The notes below the pieces were generated by a model that saw nothing but the letters and a program-made list of their open reading frames with translations, made no database searches and was not told where the DNA came from. From NCBI GenBank assembly GCA_019055375.1, contig JAHQIW010000714.1:1-64000 (forward strand): 64,000 nt of DNA. Reading direction: 5' to 3'. Shown in pieces: positions 1-12,215 of the stretch (positions are counted from its first letter, which is position 1; each line of letters opens with the position of its first letter). Origin of the DNA: Parelaphostrongylus tenuis (lineage: Eukaryota > Nematoda > Chromadorea > Rhabditida > Metastrongylidae). The translations under genes and the position numbers were made by a program.

Positions 1-905
1 AGGGGAGAAAGGAAAAGGAAGGGAACAAGAAAGGGAGAAGGGAAAAGGGGGGAAGGAGAAAGAGGGAGGGAAGAAAAAAAAGAGTGACAGAGAGGAGGAA
101 GAGTGAAAGGAGGGAGAAGGAAGGGGAAAAAGGGGGAGGAGGAGAGAGGGGAGGAAAAAAAAGAGGGTAGAGACGAAGAGTAGAGATAGTGAGAGGGAAT
201 AAGGCAAAAGGATAAGGGAACTATAAACAGAGAAGATCAGGAGAGGGGGTAGAAAGGGTGAAGAGAGGCAGAAAGAGGGTGGAAGGAAGGGGAAAAGGGA
301 TCGCGATTGAGTACGAAGCAGGGCGCAGATGGAAAGGAGAGGAAAATGGAAGGGAGCCTCAGGGGAGAGAGAGGGTGAGGGGGAGGGGAAAAAAACGAGG
401 AGAGAAGAGAGAGAGAGCTGAAGGAAAGGAAAATAGGATAAGAAGAGAAGGGAGACGGTAAGATAGGGGTAAAGGGAGAGGCGAGGAGAAGAAAAGAGGG
501 AGGAGAAAGAAGGAGAGAGGGGAGAAGGGAAAAGGGAAAACAGAAGGGAAACAGAAGAGTAGGGGGGAAGTGGAGAAAAAGGGGAAGTACGAGACACAGA
601 CGGGGAGGGAGAGAAGAAAGAAGGACGAGAGAGGAGAGGAAAGGAGAAAGGAGAAAAAGAGGGAAAAGAGGGAGAAAGGGGCGGAAAAAGGGGAGAGGAA
701 AGGGAGAGAAAGAGGAGGGAAAAGGGGGAAAAAGGGAAAGAGAGAGGAAAAAAAGAGAAGGGAAGAGGGGAGAGAAGGGGGAGAGAAGAGGAGTCAGACG
801 AATAAGGAAGGAATTGGATAACGAAAAGAGCGAAGAGGAGAGGAAAGGAGAAGGAAAGGGGGAGAGGGAAAGGAGAGAGACGAGGGCGAGGAAAGGTCAC
901 GGAAA
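1..905. repeat. Low-complexity polypurine tract
   Basis: The plus strand is almost entirely A and G for about 900 bases, in irregular GGGA, GAGA and GGAAA runs with rare isolated pyrimidines. Long open frames here are only a result of the lack of T-containing stop codons and translate to Arg/Lys/Glu/Gly-rich sequence. I see no gene. The tract begins at the window edge, so its true length is unknown. Confidence 0.95.
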
Positions 906-974
906 GCAACATATATAGAGAGGCGAGGACAGAGGGGAATCTCAAAATTATGATTGCATTTTAGAAAAAGCTCT

Positions 975-1660
975 TTCAATAGCCTCCAGCCAGAAAGAAG
1001 GATTTGTGCTTACACCTCGCACAGACACTGAGCTCTTTTTGAACTATACGCAATCATTCGATACGCAATGTTTGCTAATTTCAACGTTGTGCTTACTTTC
1101 TGGAAAAAACGGTTTCTCTTGGTACAGTACAGCAAGGAATATGCCACCAGCCAAGCCCGAATTGAACGATGGTCGCGTGAAGATTGCCACATCCGCCCTC
1201 GCCCTCGCCTTACCTCCCACCACCCCATAGAAAATAAGCACTGCATTAGAAACAGAAGCTATTATGCTATCGAATGATTACTCATAATCCAAAAAGAGCT
1301 CTGTCCGGCGAGAAATATGCACTATTGTAACGCAAAAATTTGCTCCTGCAGCAACGTCCAGCAAAGATTTTTCGAGTAATGGCAGTAATGATGTATTTGA
1401 ATTCTCAGCTCGATGTTACTACGCTCCTATGAAAAGTCCTCCCCCCTCCCATCAACCCAGCGAATGAGATCGGTCTTTCATTTGTTTCCTTATAGAAATA
1501 CCAAAATACGTTTTCGAATTTTTTGGAAGTTAAGCTGTCGAATGACTTCGCACACCTCGATACCTCCGAAAATGACTTTCCACGAGATTGAAACTGGAAG
1601 CGGATAACAGAAATTACCAAATTTTTCCAGTCACTTTTCCTCATTATGATATGCGCCGAC
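975..1660. repeat. Family D repeat copy
   Basis: This stretch shares blocks with sequences near 17.9-18.7, 19.4-20.2, 26.9-27.8 and 49.7-50.6 kb, for example the AAAGAGCTCTGTCCGGCGAG block followed by an AAATATGC block, and a block ending in GAATGAGATCGGT. The family was not recognised. There is no convincing coding potential. The 190 bases after it (1660-1850) hold nothing I can name. Confidence 0.6.
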
Positions 1661-1859
1661 TGAAGATTTTCTAAATAGTTGTCGTGATAATTCGAAAAAA
1701 ACTGGGGATAGCCTATAAACTATAGTTGGCATAGTAATGGCGGTTTTGGATCGGGCATATTGCATCATGATAACTAGGCGCAAAAACTTCTCCATCTATC
1801 AAAGTAGGAACCATAGCAATCAACACATTTTGCAAACGAGAATCAAGTTTTCTTCATTA

Positions 1860-2370
1860 ATTTGATCTAAACTTGGTGTTCCAAAATTTGACGAACTCTT
1901 AGAAAGCTTCTTCTGAAACCTGTTGGTTGTGGAGGCGTTTTTCTCTGCAAGGACTTATGGCCGGCTGCACGACGTAGCAGTTTTCGGTGCATCTTATCAT
2001 TTTGGTGACCATACTTCTCAGATGTAGTGGTTTCGCCGTGATTCAGAAAGCCGTAGCGAATCAGACCGCCAGCAGACCAACGCACACTGACCGTGACCTA
2101 ATTTTTTGGGTGAAAGTTTTGGCTCTAGAAAGTACTTTGGACTTTGTTCGCGGCCACTGAGCTGATCGTCGTCGCCGGCTCTCGTATAATATCCAGTTAT
2201 CGTCACACGTCACAATGCGATCGAGAAGGTTTTCGAGATTTCGGACGAGTTCATGAGGCACCCAATTATCGAACTTCCTCACTTTTCCAGGTTTCTCAAA
2301 TGGCGAACGATCGTAGAATTGTCGACGCTGAGTTCTTCTGCAACTTCATATAGCAGACAACGCGTTGTAG
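1860..2370 (-). pseudogene. Decayed mariner transposase
   Basis: Reading on the minus strand, broken frames give a mariner-type transposase. First comes the second half of the DNA-binding region (AEELSVDNSTIVRHL), then WVPHEL, then the catalytic-core block RIVTCDDNWILYESR, and then a block reading AGGLIRYGFLNHGETTTSE. These match the order in mariner transposases of the tc1/mariner superfamily. The frame shifts at least twice, and the block expected to carry the second catalytic Asp (usually HDNARPH) is not visible, so this copy cannot make an active enzyme. It is a relic DNA transposon. Confidence 0.8.
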
Positions 2371-2397
2371 CGTAAATAAGAGTGCTGTACAAAGCGA

Positions 2398-2505
2398 GCG
2401 TCGGTAGTGCAATGGTTAGCATACGCTCACGGAAAGAGTGAGATCTGGGTTCGAATCCGGGCTGACGCAGACGTTTCTGCACAGTACTCCACATATTGGG
2501 TATAC
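2398..2505 (+). repeat. Family A tRNA-like SINE, single unit
   Basis: Positions 2398-2469 fold as a tRNA-like cloverleaf: acceptor strands GCGTCGG and CTGACGC, A-box-like TAGTGCAATGG, and a perfect B box GGTTCGAATCC. After it come the family tail words TTTCTGCACAGTACTCCACAT and TTGGGTATA. It is repeated many times in the window, and its anticodon-loop position 33 is C rather than U. It is therefore read as a SINE head and not a working tRNA gene. Confidence 0.75.
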
Positions 2506-4139
2506 TTCATATAGTCTCAAGAGCACCACCTCCATGATTGTTTTCAGTTAGTCATTGTAAGCATTCTTAGCCTGTCACTACGTTCCTCATCCTTGAGGCT
2601 CCCTCAGATACAAATTGACTCGTATTCTGCTCAGTTGAGCACATCCGAAGGCCAATCTCCGATGACAATATGTGCCGAGGGATCGAATAGTGGGTAGTGT
2701 GAAACAAGTTTTTGGGAGTGCACAGTCAGAAAAGCGATACTCATAGTGATAGAAGTAGAGGAGGATATCCACCGGAAGTAGTTGAGCGGACAAATAGGTC
2801 ACTAATTTACCGACGAACCTTCAAAACCACTTGCATTTGGTCTCACCTCAGTTATTTGGAAAGGTGAAAACTGCACACGTTCTAGAAAATCATCTCGAAG
2901 GTAAGTTGGACGAAGAAGAAAGAAATGGAGTAAAGTCAGTGCACATGACCAGTGACGAAGCTTTCAGCGATAAATAACGTTCATCGTAGAGCATCGGTAG
3001 GTAGTAAGAAGTGAGCATCGAAGGAACGATAGCGTCTCTTCTATAAATTATACATAGGTCCGAATTCGTGAACTACACTAAACATCGGAAAAATCATTGC
3101 GATTTATTTGAGGTGACACGCATGAAGCGCGTAATTTCAGGCGTTTTGTAAAATAAGAAGACATCAAGATGAAGGGATTGAGACGTACCATCTGGTTTTA
3201 GAATTAAAAATGTTTACTAATTGACGATTTTAGAATTTATTCTTCTGAAGCAAAATACGAAAAATACTTGTCGTGAGTATGATGAGTGAAAGATAAATAC
3301 GTGTGAAATATGGACGATATATTGAGATAACATAAAACAGTTTGACAAAATTATGAAATATGATTTTTCGAGTATTCAAATTTTTCTTCCAATAATACGC
3401 AGTTTTAGAAGAAATAACGAAGTTACTTCTACTGCCGATAGCCTTGCCAAAGTCTTCTATCATATTATCTACGCTTCTTCTACGAATTACTCATAAGACA
3501 TTAGAAAGGACTTTCTTCCACAGCTCTGTAGAAGTCTTAAGTCTTGCAATACAATAGTAATTGGAAAACTGTGACAGCTATTTTTGAAGAGGCATTGCAC
3601 GCATTGTGCAGTATCATTTTCGACCAACTATCATTGTTTTGTCATCAAACGAGAACTTTATCCTTTATCCTTTATCATTTTTTTGCTAGTGTTTTGGTAT
3701 GTTTAAATCACAAATACCCTCTCTGAAGTTTCTTCGATCATATTTCACCAATTGCTATCTCAAATCCCTCTACTGGTGATGGCTGTGAATTCGTTTGCGA
3801 AGCTTCATCATTGTGAAGATCTGCTGAGCCTATTGTCGAGCGAGAACTCACCGCGGATGTCGCTTCCTATCAACTGCCGTCCTCTAAAAGGCAACTAAGC
3901 TAACCGAATGGACCTTCAAAATACTCAAAGCTACGTGAATGCGAAGAAGACATTGTTGCTACGTAAAGCAGTGTGACAGTTGTCTCTGACAGTTCAAACT
4001 AGGAAATAAACTTGATAAATGGAAAGCGAGAATTTACAGAAATTGTTGGAATTCCCGATATGTGCCAAGCCTTACATTTTTTCCTTTTTATTTTCCATTC
4101 AGATCGACACATGCTACCAATCTTCGCTTACAAGTTTAG
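2506..4139. other. No recognisable gene
   Basis: I could not support a gene or repeat here. A hydrophobic plus-strand frame at 3544-3726 could be part of the receptor gene downstream, but it has no flanking splice logic that I could confirm. Confidence 0.4.
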
Positions 4140-5457
4140 GAGACTCGGATATCATCCCGCTTGCTCTTCACATCATTCATTTTGCAAGTCACCGCCTTTC
4201 TCGTCTATTACATAGCAATAATTGGTTTGAAGAATCTGTTCAGTGGAGTTACAATACCCGTGCTTGTTATGGTCACTACCTTTACCGCTCTTTACGTAAG
4301 CCCTTTTGTAATTCTCTCTACGCTGCTTCTATTAGCACATGGCGAAAAGTATGACATGTGACTGCGCTAGTGTACGTTTTAGTAGTACTTTTCCTATGAC
4401 ACATGATCTTTAGGTACTCTATAGTTACTGCTGAATGCTGTCAAAATGCATGAATATATAGACCACTACGATGTACACACCCTATGTTTATGCATGCAAT
4501 TGAGAATTACAAAGATGAAAATGCCTCAGTTTTCCATGATCTTCACTTGCTAATCATTTGTACAGTACAAATTGGGTCGGTGAATTTGAGATGATTAACG
4601 CTGTCCTTCTGGTCTGCTAGCGTTGGCGCATATCACAAGTTAGACTGCTCGAAATATGCCTCTACTCAGCTGATCACTGATCTTTGTATGAAATTCAGAT
4701 TTTCCTCATCCCCTCACTTAGATAAGAGAATACTTCTAGCTTTATCACTCCAATCAAATTCTGCATAACTCTTGATGAGATTCCATCCTGTCTATACGAT
4801 GTTCGTCCTTTTCACGTGTACTTTGAGACAAGACAGCCGAGAAGATGTGCATTAAGACTAGAAATTCCCATGACATTTAGTAACGGAAGACTGTTCATTT
4901 GTTCGGGTCATGCTATGCGATACTTATGATATAACATACCGAAACTCGATGGCGCCGGAAGCGTTGAGATGAAATGTTTTGTGCATTCATCGAAGGTTTG
5001 GAAGAATTTTTAGGAGTTGGCAGTTTTCATGAATATTTTGGTCACTATGTTTAGCGAACACATCGCTCGCACTTTTCTTTGCTTCTATATCGCGAGATTT
5101 TGGTTCTATTGATGAGAATCACCGGAACGTTCTTTGCTCTATTTGTTTTAAGAGCACTTTCCCTAAAAATTTTTCCAACTTTTATTTCAGCCGCTTTCCA
5201 AGTACACATTGCTAACTCCGCTTATCACTATATTATTCTTGTTGAGGGCAAAACGAGTTCGCCGAACCAACATTTTGTCGATGATCCAGGTAAGGCTCAT
5301 TCCTGAAAAACTCTGATTCACATTGATTTAAACTTCTTAGACTATTGCGTCCTTTGAAAAAATTTTGTGCATGCGCCTTTGTGGTTGGATTGTTAATGAA
5401 TATAGGCCCATTTTATTGATGAAATCGTCTAGTGCTGAAGGATGGGCAATCTACTGA
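4140..5457 (+). pseudogene. Nematode 7TM chemoreceptor fragment, 3' exons
   Basis: Three exons join in phase: 4140-4295 (52 codons; acceptor TTTAG, donor GTAAGC), 5191-5289 (33 codons; acceptor TTTATTTCAG, donor GTAAGG) and 5341-5457 (ends TGA). The first gives two hydrophobic helices (FILQVTAFLVYYIAIIGL and VTIPVLVMVTTFTALY). The second gives LTPLITILFLLRAKRVRR and then TNILSMIQ, the end of a seventh helix plus a basic tail. A later GWAIY resembles the EGWxNY element that I associate with sra/srab-type serpentine receptors. This class assignment is weak. Exons for the first five helices were not found, and the tail stops early, so a truncated gene or pseudogene is likely. The 895-base intron could hide another exon. 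Confidence 0.42.
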
Positions 5458-5609
5458 AGTAAGTTACAGAACCGGCGGAAGTAGGCGATAATTATAGAGT
5501 TCTGATGATAGACGATTAAAGTTTTATGTCAAAGCAAATACTTAACTTTTGATGTGATGTCGAAAAGCCGTGATGATAAATCGTAGGAAATGTATGTCAG
5601 CATAATACT

Positions 5610-6180
5610 GAAACTTTCCTTTATTTCGAGTGTTTCATTGAGACTACGCTCAAATTCCAATATATCTCATGATTATCGTTTGAGCCAACATGTCATGTGG
5701 TCTGTTAATGGGCTCTTGTACAGCCCCATACACGTGTTTCGAAGTTATAGTGTCGTCAGTCGGGCAGAACCCGTCGCCTTTAGTCAATCGTCTTGGGGCG
5801 CTCAGTAGCTATCCCAAGAGTAGGCGACGATGAACGCTTTACACTGTAAGTCAAGTGAGAATAACACCGATCATTCTGTGTTGTACACTCGATTGCTCTT
5901 TGGCAAATGAAGGTATATACACAAATCCAGTCAAAAAGCAAACGATGTGCAGCACTGTATATTCGAGGATATTCTCACTTGACTTACAGTGTAAAACGTT
6001 CGTCATCCCTACTCTTAGTATAGAGGACTGAGTGCCGCATGAGGATTGGCTAAAGACACAGGTTCTGTCCGACTGACGAGACTGTGAGGTCGAAACACGT
6101 GTATCGGGCTGTACAAGAGGCCCTTAACAGATCACATGATATGTTGGCTCAAATAATAATCATGAGGTATTCTGCACTTT
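5610..6180. repeat. Family E foldback element
   Basis: The two arms (about 5620-5830 and 5975-6180) are inverted copies. The left arm holds GTACAGCCCCATACACGTGT and TCAGTCGGGCAGAACC. The right arm holds the reverse forms (CGACTGACGAGACTG and ACACGTGTATCGGGCTGTAC). This is a long-armed non-autonomous element without coding capacity, with relatives at 11.4, 22.8, 29.7, 30.9, 32.9, 46.0 and 57.0 kb. Confidence 0.8.
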
Positions 6181-6519
6181 TCATTCAACAATAAATTGTC
6201 CTAAAAGTTAAGCAGATGGAGATATATGTTAGGACAATCTCGCAGTCGAAAAGTTTTTCGTTTTCTTGAAACGAATATCATTACCAAAATTTTAACTATC
6301 TAATAAATAGCTCACCACTCAATTCTCGTAGTTATTTATAAAACATTGTAACACTGCGAAAAATGCAGTGAAAATACTAGAACTTTCGAGTATAAGTTTT
6401 TACAATGCCTGTCAGCTCAACTGGGTTTATAAAGGGAAATAGCATACCCGACCAAAGCTGTTAGAGGTTAGTGGCTGACAGCTAACATAGAGATGTTGAA
6501 AAATGAGCGGTGGGGCAAA

Positions 6520-6625
6520 TGTGCTGCAGTGGTGTAGTGGCAGAAGCACGCGTCCCCAGTATGGATGAAACGGGGGTTCGATCCCAACTTGAGGCCGTGG
6601 TTCTGCTCACCACTAAATTCTCTTA
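6520..6625 (+). repeat. Family C tRNA-like SINE
   Basis: A tRNA-like segment with A-box-like TGGTGTAGTGGCAG and B-box-like GGTTCGATCCC, followed by a CTCACCACTAAATTCTCTTA tail. Similar segments sit at 9.15 (reverse), 31.6 and 62.2 kb (reverse). Flanking sequence to 7.8 kb shows no gene that I can support. Two minus-strand frames at 6931-7122 and 7112-7354 were seen but not recognised. Confidence 0.6.
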
Positions 6626-7799
6626 GGTATTTATGAAACTAATAAATAGCTTTGTGAAAACTGCCGTTTCTGCCATTACCCTGAAATAGTTCAAAAATGA
6701 CTTTGGTTTAACATCGACATGAATATCAAAATGCTTTCCAGGTTCTCGAGTTTAAATGAGGTTGGTAATAATGTCTACTCCGCAATTATCTCGAAGTCTT
6801 CTTGAGAGGCGATGGATGATTCGCGTCGATTATCCACAGTCGTTCGATTTCCTGTAATGTTTCTCGTAGTCGTTCAAGACGAATTCTAATTACTGGCTTC
6901 CCGCTTTAACAGAGCACTTCGCTGTACGATTTAATTTAATACTGAATGATTTGTGCTTGATACTAATTTAATTTTATTGCCTCGCCGTATATCAACGAAT
7001 CTTATACCGAGTGCTACACGATGAACTGTGGTAATGGATACAAACTTTTTCCCATCGACATTCAATATTAAGCAATAACCGCCTTGTATGGAAGGAGACT
7101 GCTGAACGAGGTTACTTGGCACGACCTGACTTCACCGAAAAAGATCTGACTTTACAGAGAGCATTACGCGGCGAAAAGGTACTGTAGACAGTCGGCACGA
7201 ACCATCGGCCATGAAAAAAACGAAGGCGTCGAAACTTTGTCCGTTCAAATGTTATCATGAACCTTGTGCACGCTAAAAAATCAGAAATCATATCAAGAAA
7301 CTCTTTTTTTAAAGAAACTGCTATAGCGATAGTGTTGACATGAGACATAGTCAACTAGTTATTATCGAAGATTATGAGTTTTACATGTCCGTATATCATT
7401 TCTAGCTTCAAGTAGTGTAGTTCTTCGTAATCAAATTTGGATTTACCCATAGCAAACAGCGGCATTAATGAGGTATAAGCCGAGGATAAGTCTGGCAGTG
7501 CATAATTCGACGTTGGTTTCAAAATTTTAAATTTAACCTAGAAAATGGTTTGGCCGCGAACGTCGTCTGTTGACGACGATGAATTGAAATTAGGTAGAAG
7601 CAGATACGCTTAAATCTCTTCCCTTTTTCTAACTTACATAAGAACTCTGTATGAACCCCTCAGTAATTTCACATCAAAATAATTTGTTTTCTATAACTTT
7701 CTAACCGGAATGAACCGGAAGGACGAGTGCGTCACCAGCACGCGAGATCTCCGCCCTTTCTTCATTTGATCTTTTAACCTGACCTAGGCAGCATATTAA

Positions 7800-9045
7800 T
7801 AAGATCCTCCGAATCATTCAAATAAACTAGTACTACACATGCCCAGGCTCTGAAGGAGGCGGCTCGCCGAAACGTCAGCCGAATTACTACGACAAATTTG
7901 CCTAACTCGAGTCAGCTTATCAAGAAAAGTTTTCTCGATTTTTATATAGCAATTAATTATGCCGAGGTATATAAAAAGTCGAACTTTTGAATTGTTACTT
8001 TCTAACAGTGGTATGTGATGTAAAGTTACATCTAAGGATATTGAGTGATACGCAGAAACTGCACCCAGGACGGAGTTATACCCGTGTTCTACCCCTGGAG
8101 GGGATGGAGGGAGGAAGTGGGAGGCGTGCTTCAATGGCAATAAATGCTTACTCGATCAGACCCATACCGACAACAAGTTCTGAGCCACATATAGAATCAT
8201 TAGAAAAATCTCTTCAACCCAAAGTTTCGTGTGATTTGGAGGTGCAGCATAATCTACTAAACAGATAAAGCGAAAGTTTGAGAAAAACCCGACGATTGGA
8301 ACCGGAACCACTTGCACACAAATCGTGAATAATTTCAATACCATTTAGCCACGAACATGTTTTGAACCACCCTGAAAACATTGAATTTTTCGCTGAGAAA
8401 TGTCGTTCGATAATGAGCACTAAATTCTTTACCTTACAAAAATTCTGGGTGGGGGATTTAGCCCATTGTCGTGATTCGAACAAGTTTGTTTCTTACAAAG
8501 CTGGAGGAACTCAACTCTGACAGTTTCTTCTTGTGGATCTTCGTGAGAATTCAAAAGCTCCCTGCGCATGGTTTACTAATTGACCGAGGCGGAAATGTGA
8601 TCTAGACCGGTGAGTGAAAAACACACTCCTCGCATCCAAAACGAGAATGACACTACATGACCACTTCGCCATCGTCATGCTCTGAGCTACCACTGAAACA
8701 GTTAGCAGTTTCTTCGACATAGAATTTAACTTAATTTTGAGCACTAAAATTGTATGCACTTCAAGAAATTTGTGTCAAAAGTTCTGCAAGTTCGGCAATC
8801 AAGACAAGAACCTTTCGCATCTAAAGCTATAACCATACCCCTGGAAAGTTCATCTCTGTGGAAATTCGTATGATGAGGGCTACCGTCCATGGTATACGAA
8901 AAAACGGACGCGGAAACGTAGGCCAATCCGCTATCCGCTGACTGAAACCGCGCATCACTGTCAATATTATGAACATCCTGTTTGAAAAACAACGCAGGGA
9001 AAACTTCGGCCACACCAGTAACCAGAACTTTCTGCACACTAATTG
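7800..9045. other. Unassigned region with minus-strand frames
   Basis: Minus-strand frames at 8744-9037 (97 codons), 8511-8759 and 8214-8483 are open but show no recognisable domain, and I could not join them by splice sites. The words GGCTCGCCGAAACGTCAGCC near 7860 recur in inverse form near 60615 (GGCTGACGTTTCGGCGACG), which points to repeat DNA. Nothing firm can be called. Confidence 0.3.
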
Positions 9046-9139
9046 AGACTCACATCTTTAAGTCGGAGCCGCGAAATCTAGTGTTTTTACTGTTTTTTTC
9101 GCAGTGTTATGATGTTTGATATAACCTAAGAGAATTGAG

Positions 9140-9245
9140 TGGTGAGCAAAAATACGAACTCAGACGGGAGCCGAATCCGCGTTTCCTCCATATCAGGGAC
9201 ACGTGCTACCACTGCACCGCCGAGGTACATTCGCACCACCACTCT
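9140..9245 (-). repeat. Family C tRNA-like SINE
   Basis: This is a reverse-strand copy of the segment at 6.5 kb. The tail is visible as GAATTGAGTGGTGAGCAAA on the plus strand, then the B box in reverse and the A box in reverse (CTACCACTGCACC). It is degenerate. Confidence 0.55.
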
Positions 9246-9329
9246 ATTTTGCTAATTTTTCTCAATTCTTTTAGGTTTATAAGCTGGAGCCATTGGTCGG
9301 CTCTTGACTGCGTGTACATGTTGGTATGC

Positions 9330-9700
9330 GGTAGTTCGAAGGCGTTTTTGCTGGGAAAACTGTTTTCTTAGACTTCTAGTAATCATTTGGAGTTTAGGTC
9401 TCTGCAATTTCAAAATGTGCTTGCTTTCTGAAAAGTCTTTCTTATTGCGTTGTAGCTTCAAAAATAAGATTATATTCCACACTCGCTTTGCGTTATGTGC
9501 TCGGCTGGAGTTTGTGATTGGCTTAGCGTCAAAATGATAGCCAGTCGATAGCTCAAATTCGATCATTCTGAATTCGAAGTTGCCTTTTGAAAAAATTCCA
9601 TATAACTCTGTAAAAGCGAAAAATATATTAAGTTTTGCGCCCGCAGTTTTCCCATCGTTCGAACTACACACAATGGGTTTATTGATATTTATGAGATTAT
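9330..9700. repeat. Family D-like repeat
   Basis: Contains the family D style block AGTAATCATTTGGAG followed by a CTTTCTGAAAAGTC block. A 153-codon minus-strand frame crosses it and is judged to be chance. From 9720 to 11340 I see no gene. A 106-codon plus frame (10750-11070) has no recognisable feature. Confidence 0.4.
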
Positions 9701-11369
9701 TCGATAGAAGCAATTTGTTTTTGCAGAACGATAGAATGTCACTAAAAACTTAAGTAAAGGTATTTGTAGTAAAAGAACAACCATGTGCTAAATAACTCCC
9801 TGTTTTCATGTGAGAAACACATCCTTACAAAGAGAAACTGATTTACAGCTGCTATTAAGTGATATTTTTCGTTTCTTTCTCATTACTTTTGTAGTTATGC
9901 GATAGCACGAAAAGTTTCCAGTTCACTATTGAGCCTGCTTTTTAAAAAATACACAGTATGCTCTAATAACGAATAAATAATAACGATCTAGTTCCGGTTT
10001 GATTAGCCTGTTGTTTGAACTTCAGAGAGCGTTTTGTTGATAGTTACATAGCAGATTTTTGATTCTAGGTAAACTTTGTCACTACAAAAACATTGACTAT
10101 TATTGAAAGTAGCTTCAAAGCGTATTCGTAGTTAAAATAACGCCCAACTGTCTTGAAAATACCTGCTTTCAAACATGAAAGCTAGCCCTTGAAATAAGAA
10201 CGCATTCTCATTTTCACATTTTTCTATATTATATTGTATTTTAACATATTGACGATATTGTAAGAGTACATTACAAAAACGTTTTGTATACATTGCATAA
10301 CTTTTATAAGTGACTTATCTGGAGGAAGCTTATGCTGTCGGTGGAAAACTTGATAGAGTTCGTATTCATGAATTTGTGAGGTAGTTCTTCGAAAAAATGC
10401 ATTTCCTTCACTCAAATTGCACACTTTTGACTGATATTTTAAATTTTCTACTCCAGATATTCAACAGTTAACGCTTATGCAGTCATCATCGCTCAACAAC
10501 AAAATACCTTTCCTCGCACATTAACACTAAAATAACCCTAGTTGCGGTGACTTGTACCTATGATCGATAAGTAGCACTTTCTGCTACTCCACTGACTTAT
10601 TAGTAGTAACTCGATAGCCTAGAAATAAGGATTATAACACACAACTTGGTTTCTGGAAAAGCCATCATAGTCTACAGTACCAACGAGAAAGCACGTCTGG
10701 TTTTGGAGTACTTCCTATATATATCCACTTTTGCACAACTACGAACATTATGCACAGTTGCAATCTGGAGAAGCGATGCTTTTCCATGGGTGAATGTTTT
10801 GTAGTGAAACGTAGGGACCTTCAGCATAACAAACAGGACGGTCATTCTACCAAGATTTGTGTAAAGAACCCCTTTAACAACGACTTATTCTGTAGCAACA
10901 GTTTGCTTAGAATCAAAACTTTACTAAAAAATACCAAAATCCGCTGTGAAGTTAAACAACGCGCTTCGGCCAGAGTTGTAATCTCCGTTTCGTTAATGGA
11001 ACTTACTGTGAGAGTCTCTTCAGAAACTACACCGAGTGCTCAAATCTTCAGTTCTCGACCTATGGCATGATTACTTATAGTTGATAGATAGGCTTTTTTT
11101 TCGAAAAAAAAAAGTAAGGAAACATTCAAACAATGCAACTGCACTCCACCATTTTGAGTAAAAAGTGGGAATTTTCAGGAAAATTGAGCGTTTTTTTCTA
11201 AAGATACGTTACGTAAGAGTCTCCAATACTGATCTACTTGTTCGCAGCAAAAAATCCTGCTTATACGCAAAATCCTACTTCATTATAAAAGTCCACTGTA
11301 AATCTCAAGCAATACACGCCGAAAGCATAACGTCATCTTTTTATTACTTATCATTATTTATTACCTTTC

Positions 11370-11960
11370 GTTTCAAGTGTGTTCTTAAGACCACCAAATT
11401 TCAATATGCCTAATAATCATCTTCTGAATCATACATGTGGTCTATATGGGCAAACTTATGGAGTCCGATACACGTGTTTCGGCCTTAACAGCTCTGTCAG
11501 TCGAGCGGTACCCTTCGTCTTTAGCCGATCCCCTCGGAAGAACTCAACTCCTATGCAGCGTTAGAGGCGACGAACATTTTACACACACAAGTCAATAGTC
11601 ATTTTACACACATGTCATTAAGTCAAAATATCACTAAATGGGCAGTGTTTTACACTTGATTGCTCTTGACTGGTATCCTTAGATACACCTTTCATTTTTA
11701 CCTTTCTTTTTCAAACCTTTCGTTTCGAGTTGTTTCTTGAGACCACGCTCAAATTGCAATATGCTTGATGATCGTTTTTTGAGCCATCCATGTGGTCTGT
11801 TATGTGCACTGGTACAGCCGATAAACGTGTTTCGGCCCCTGAGAGGATTGGCTAAAGTCAAGGGCCTGCCCGACTGACAAGACTACCAAGGCCGAAACAC
11901 GTGTATCGAGCCGCACAAGTGCCCATAACAGACCATGTGGCATGTTGGCTCAAAGAATGA
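11370..11960. repeat. Family E foldback element
   Basis: Left-arm words (CGATACACGTGTTTCGGCC, CAGTCGAGCGGTACCC) and right-arm reverse words (GCCGAAACACGTGTATCGAG) flank a centre near 11.6-11.7 kb. A second inverted arm start (TTTCGAGTTGTTTCTTGAGA) lies inside, so two copies may be nested or joined. Confidence 0.7.
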
Positions 11961-11989
11961 TTATCAGATTAAATGAAATTCTTTTAATT

Positions 11990-12215
11990 TGACCACCCCT
12001 GGCGATTGTATGATGTTACTGATATCCTTTGCGTCAGGCGCGACTCGAACCAATATCTCTCTCTGTCAACTCTATACGAGCGTCAGTAGTGCAACGGATT
12101 AAAGCACGGTCCCGGATAGAGTAAGATGGGGATTCGAGTCCCGCCCGACGCAAAGATTTTGAACATCACTCTGCTTCACTGGGTATATCAATTACTAGAT
12201 ATATTGAAAATTGAG
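11990..12215. repeat. Family A tRNA-like pair, left arm shortened
   Basis: The right unit has a tRNA-like part at 12080-12151 (GCGTCAGTAGTGCAACGG to CCCGACGCA) followed by the CATCACTCTGCTTCACTGGG tail. A short reverse unit begins at about 12028 (TTTGCGTCAGGCGCGACTC). From 12230 to 13020 I see nothing, apart from the expected 3' flank of the transporter gene. Confidence 0.65.

Noticed and set aside
258..821. Two plus-strand open frames (67 and 83 codons)
   Set aside because: They lie in the purine-only tract. The translation is only Arg, Lys, Glu and Gly, and lack of stops follows from lack of T.
2398..2469. Functional tRNA gene
   Set aside because: The cloverleaf and boxes are good, but the same unit plus tail recurs across the window with mutations, and the anticodon loop lacks U33. 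SINE is the better reading.
8744..9037. 97-codon minus-strand frame as a gene
   Set aside because: Protein-like in part, but no family, no confirmed splice sites and no linked exons.
9252..9713. 153-codon minus-strand frame
   Set aside because: It overlaps family D-like repeat sequence, has low-information composition and no domain.
10750..11070. 106-codon plus-strand frame as a gene
   Set aside because: No recognisable domain, splice logic or poly(A) signal; kept only as a note.
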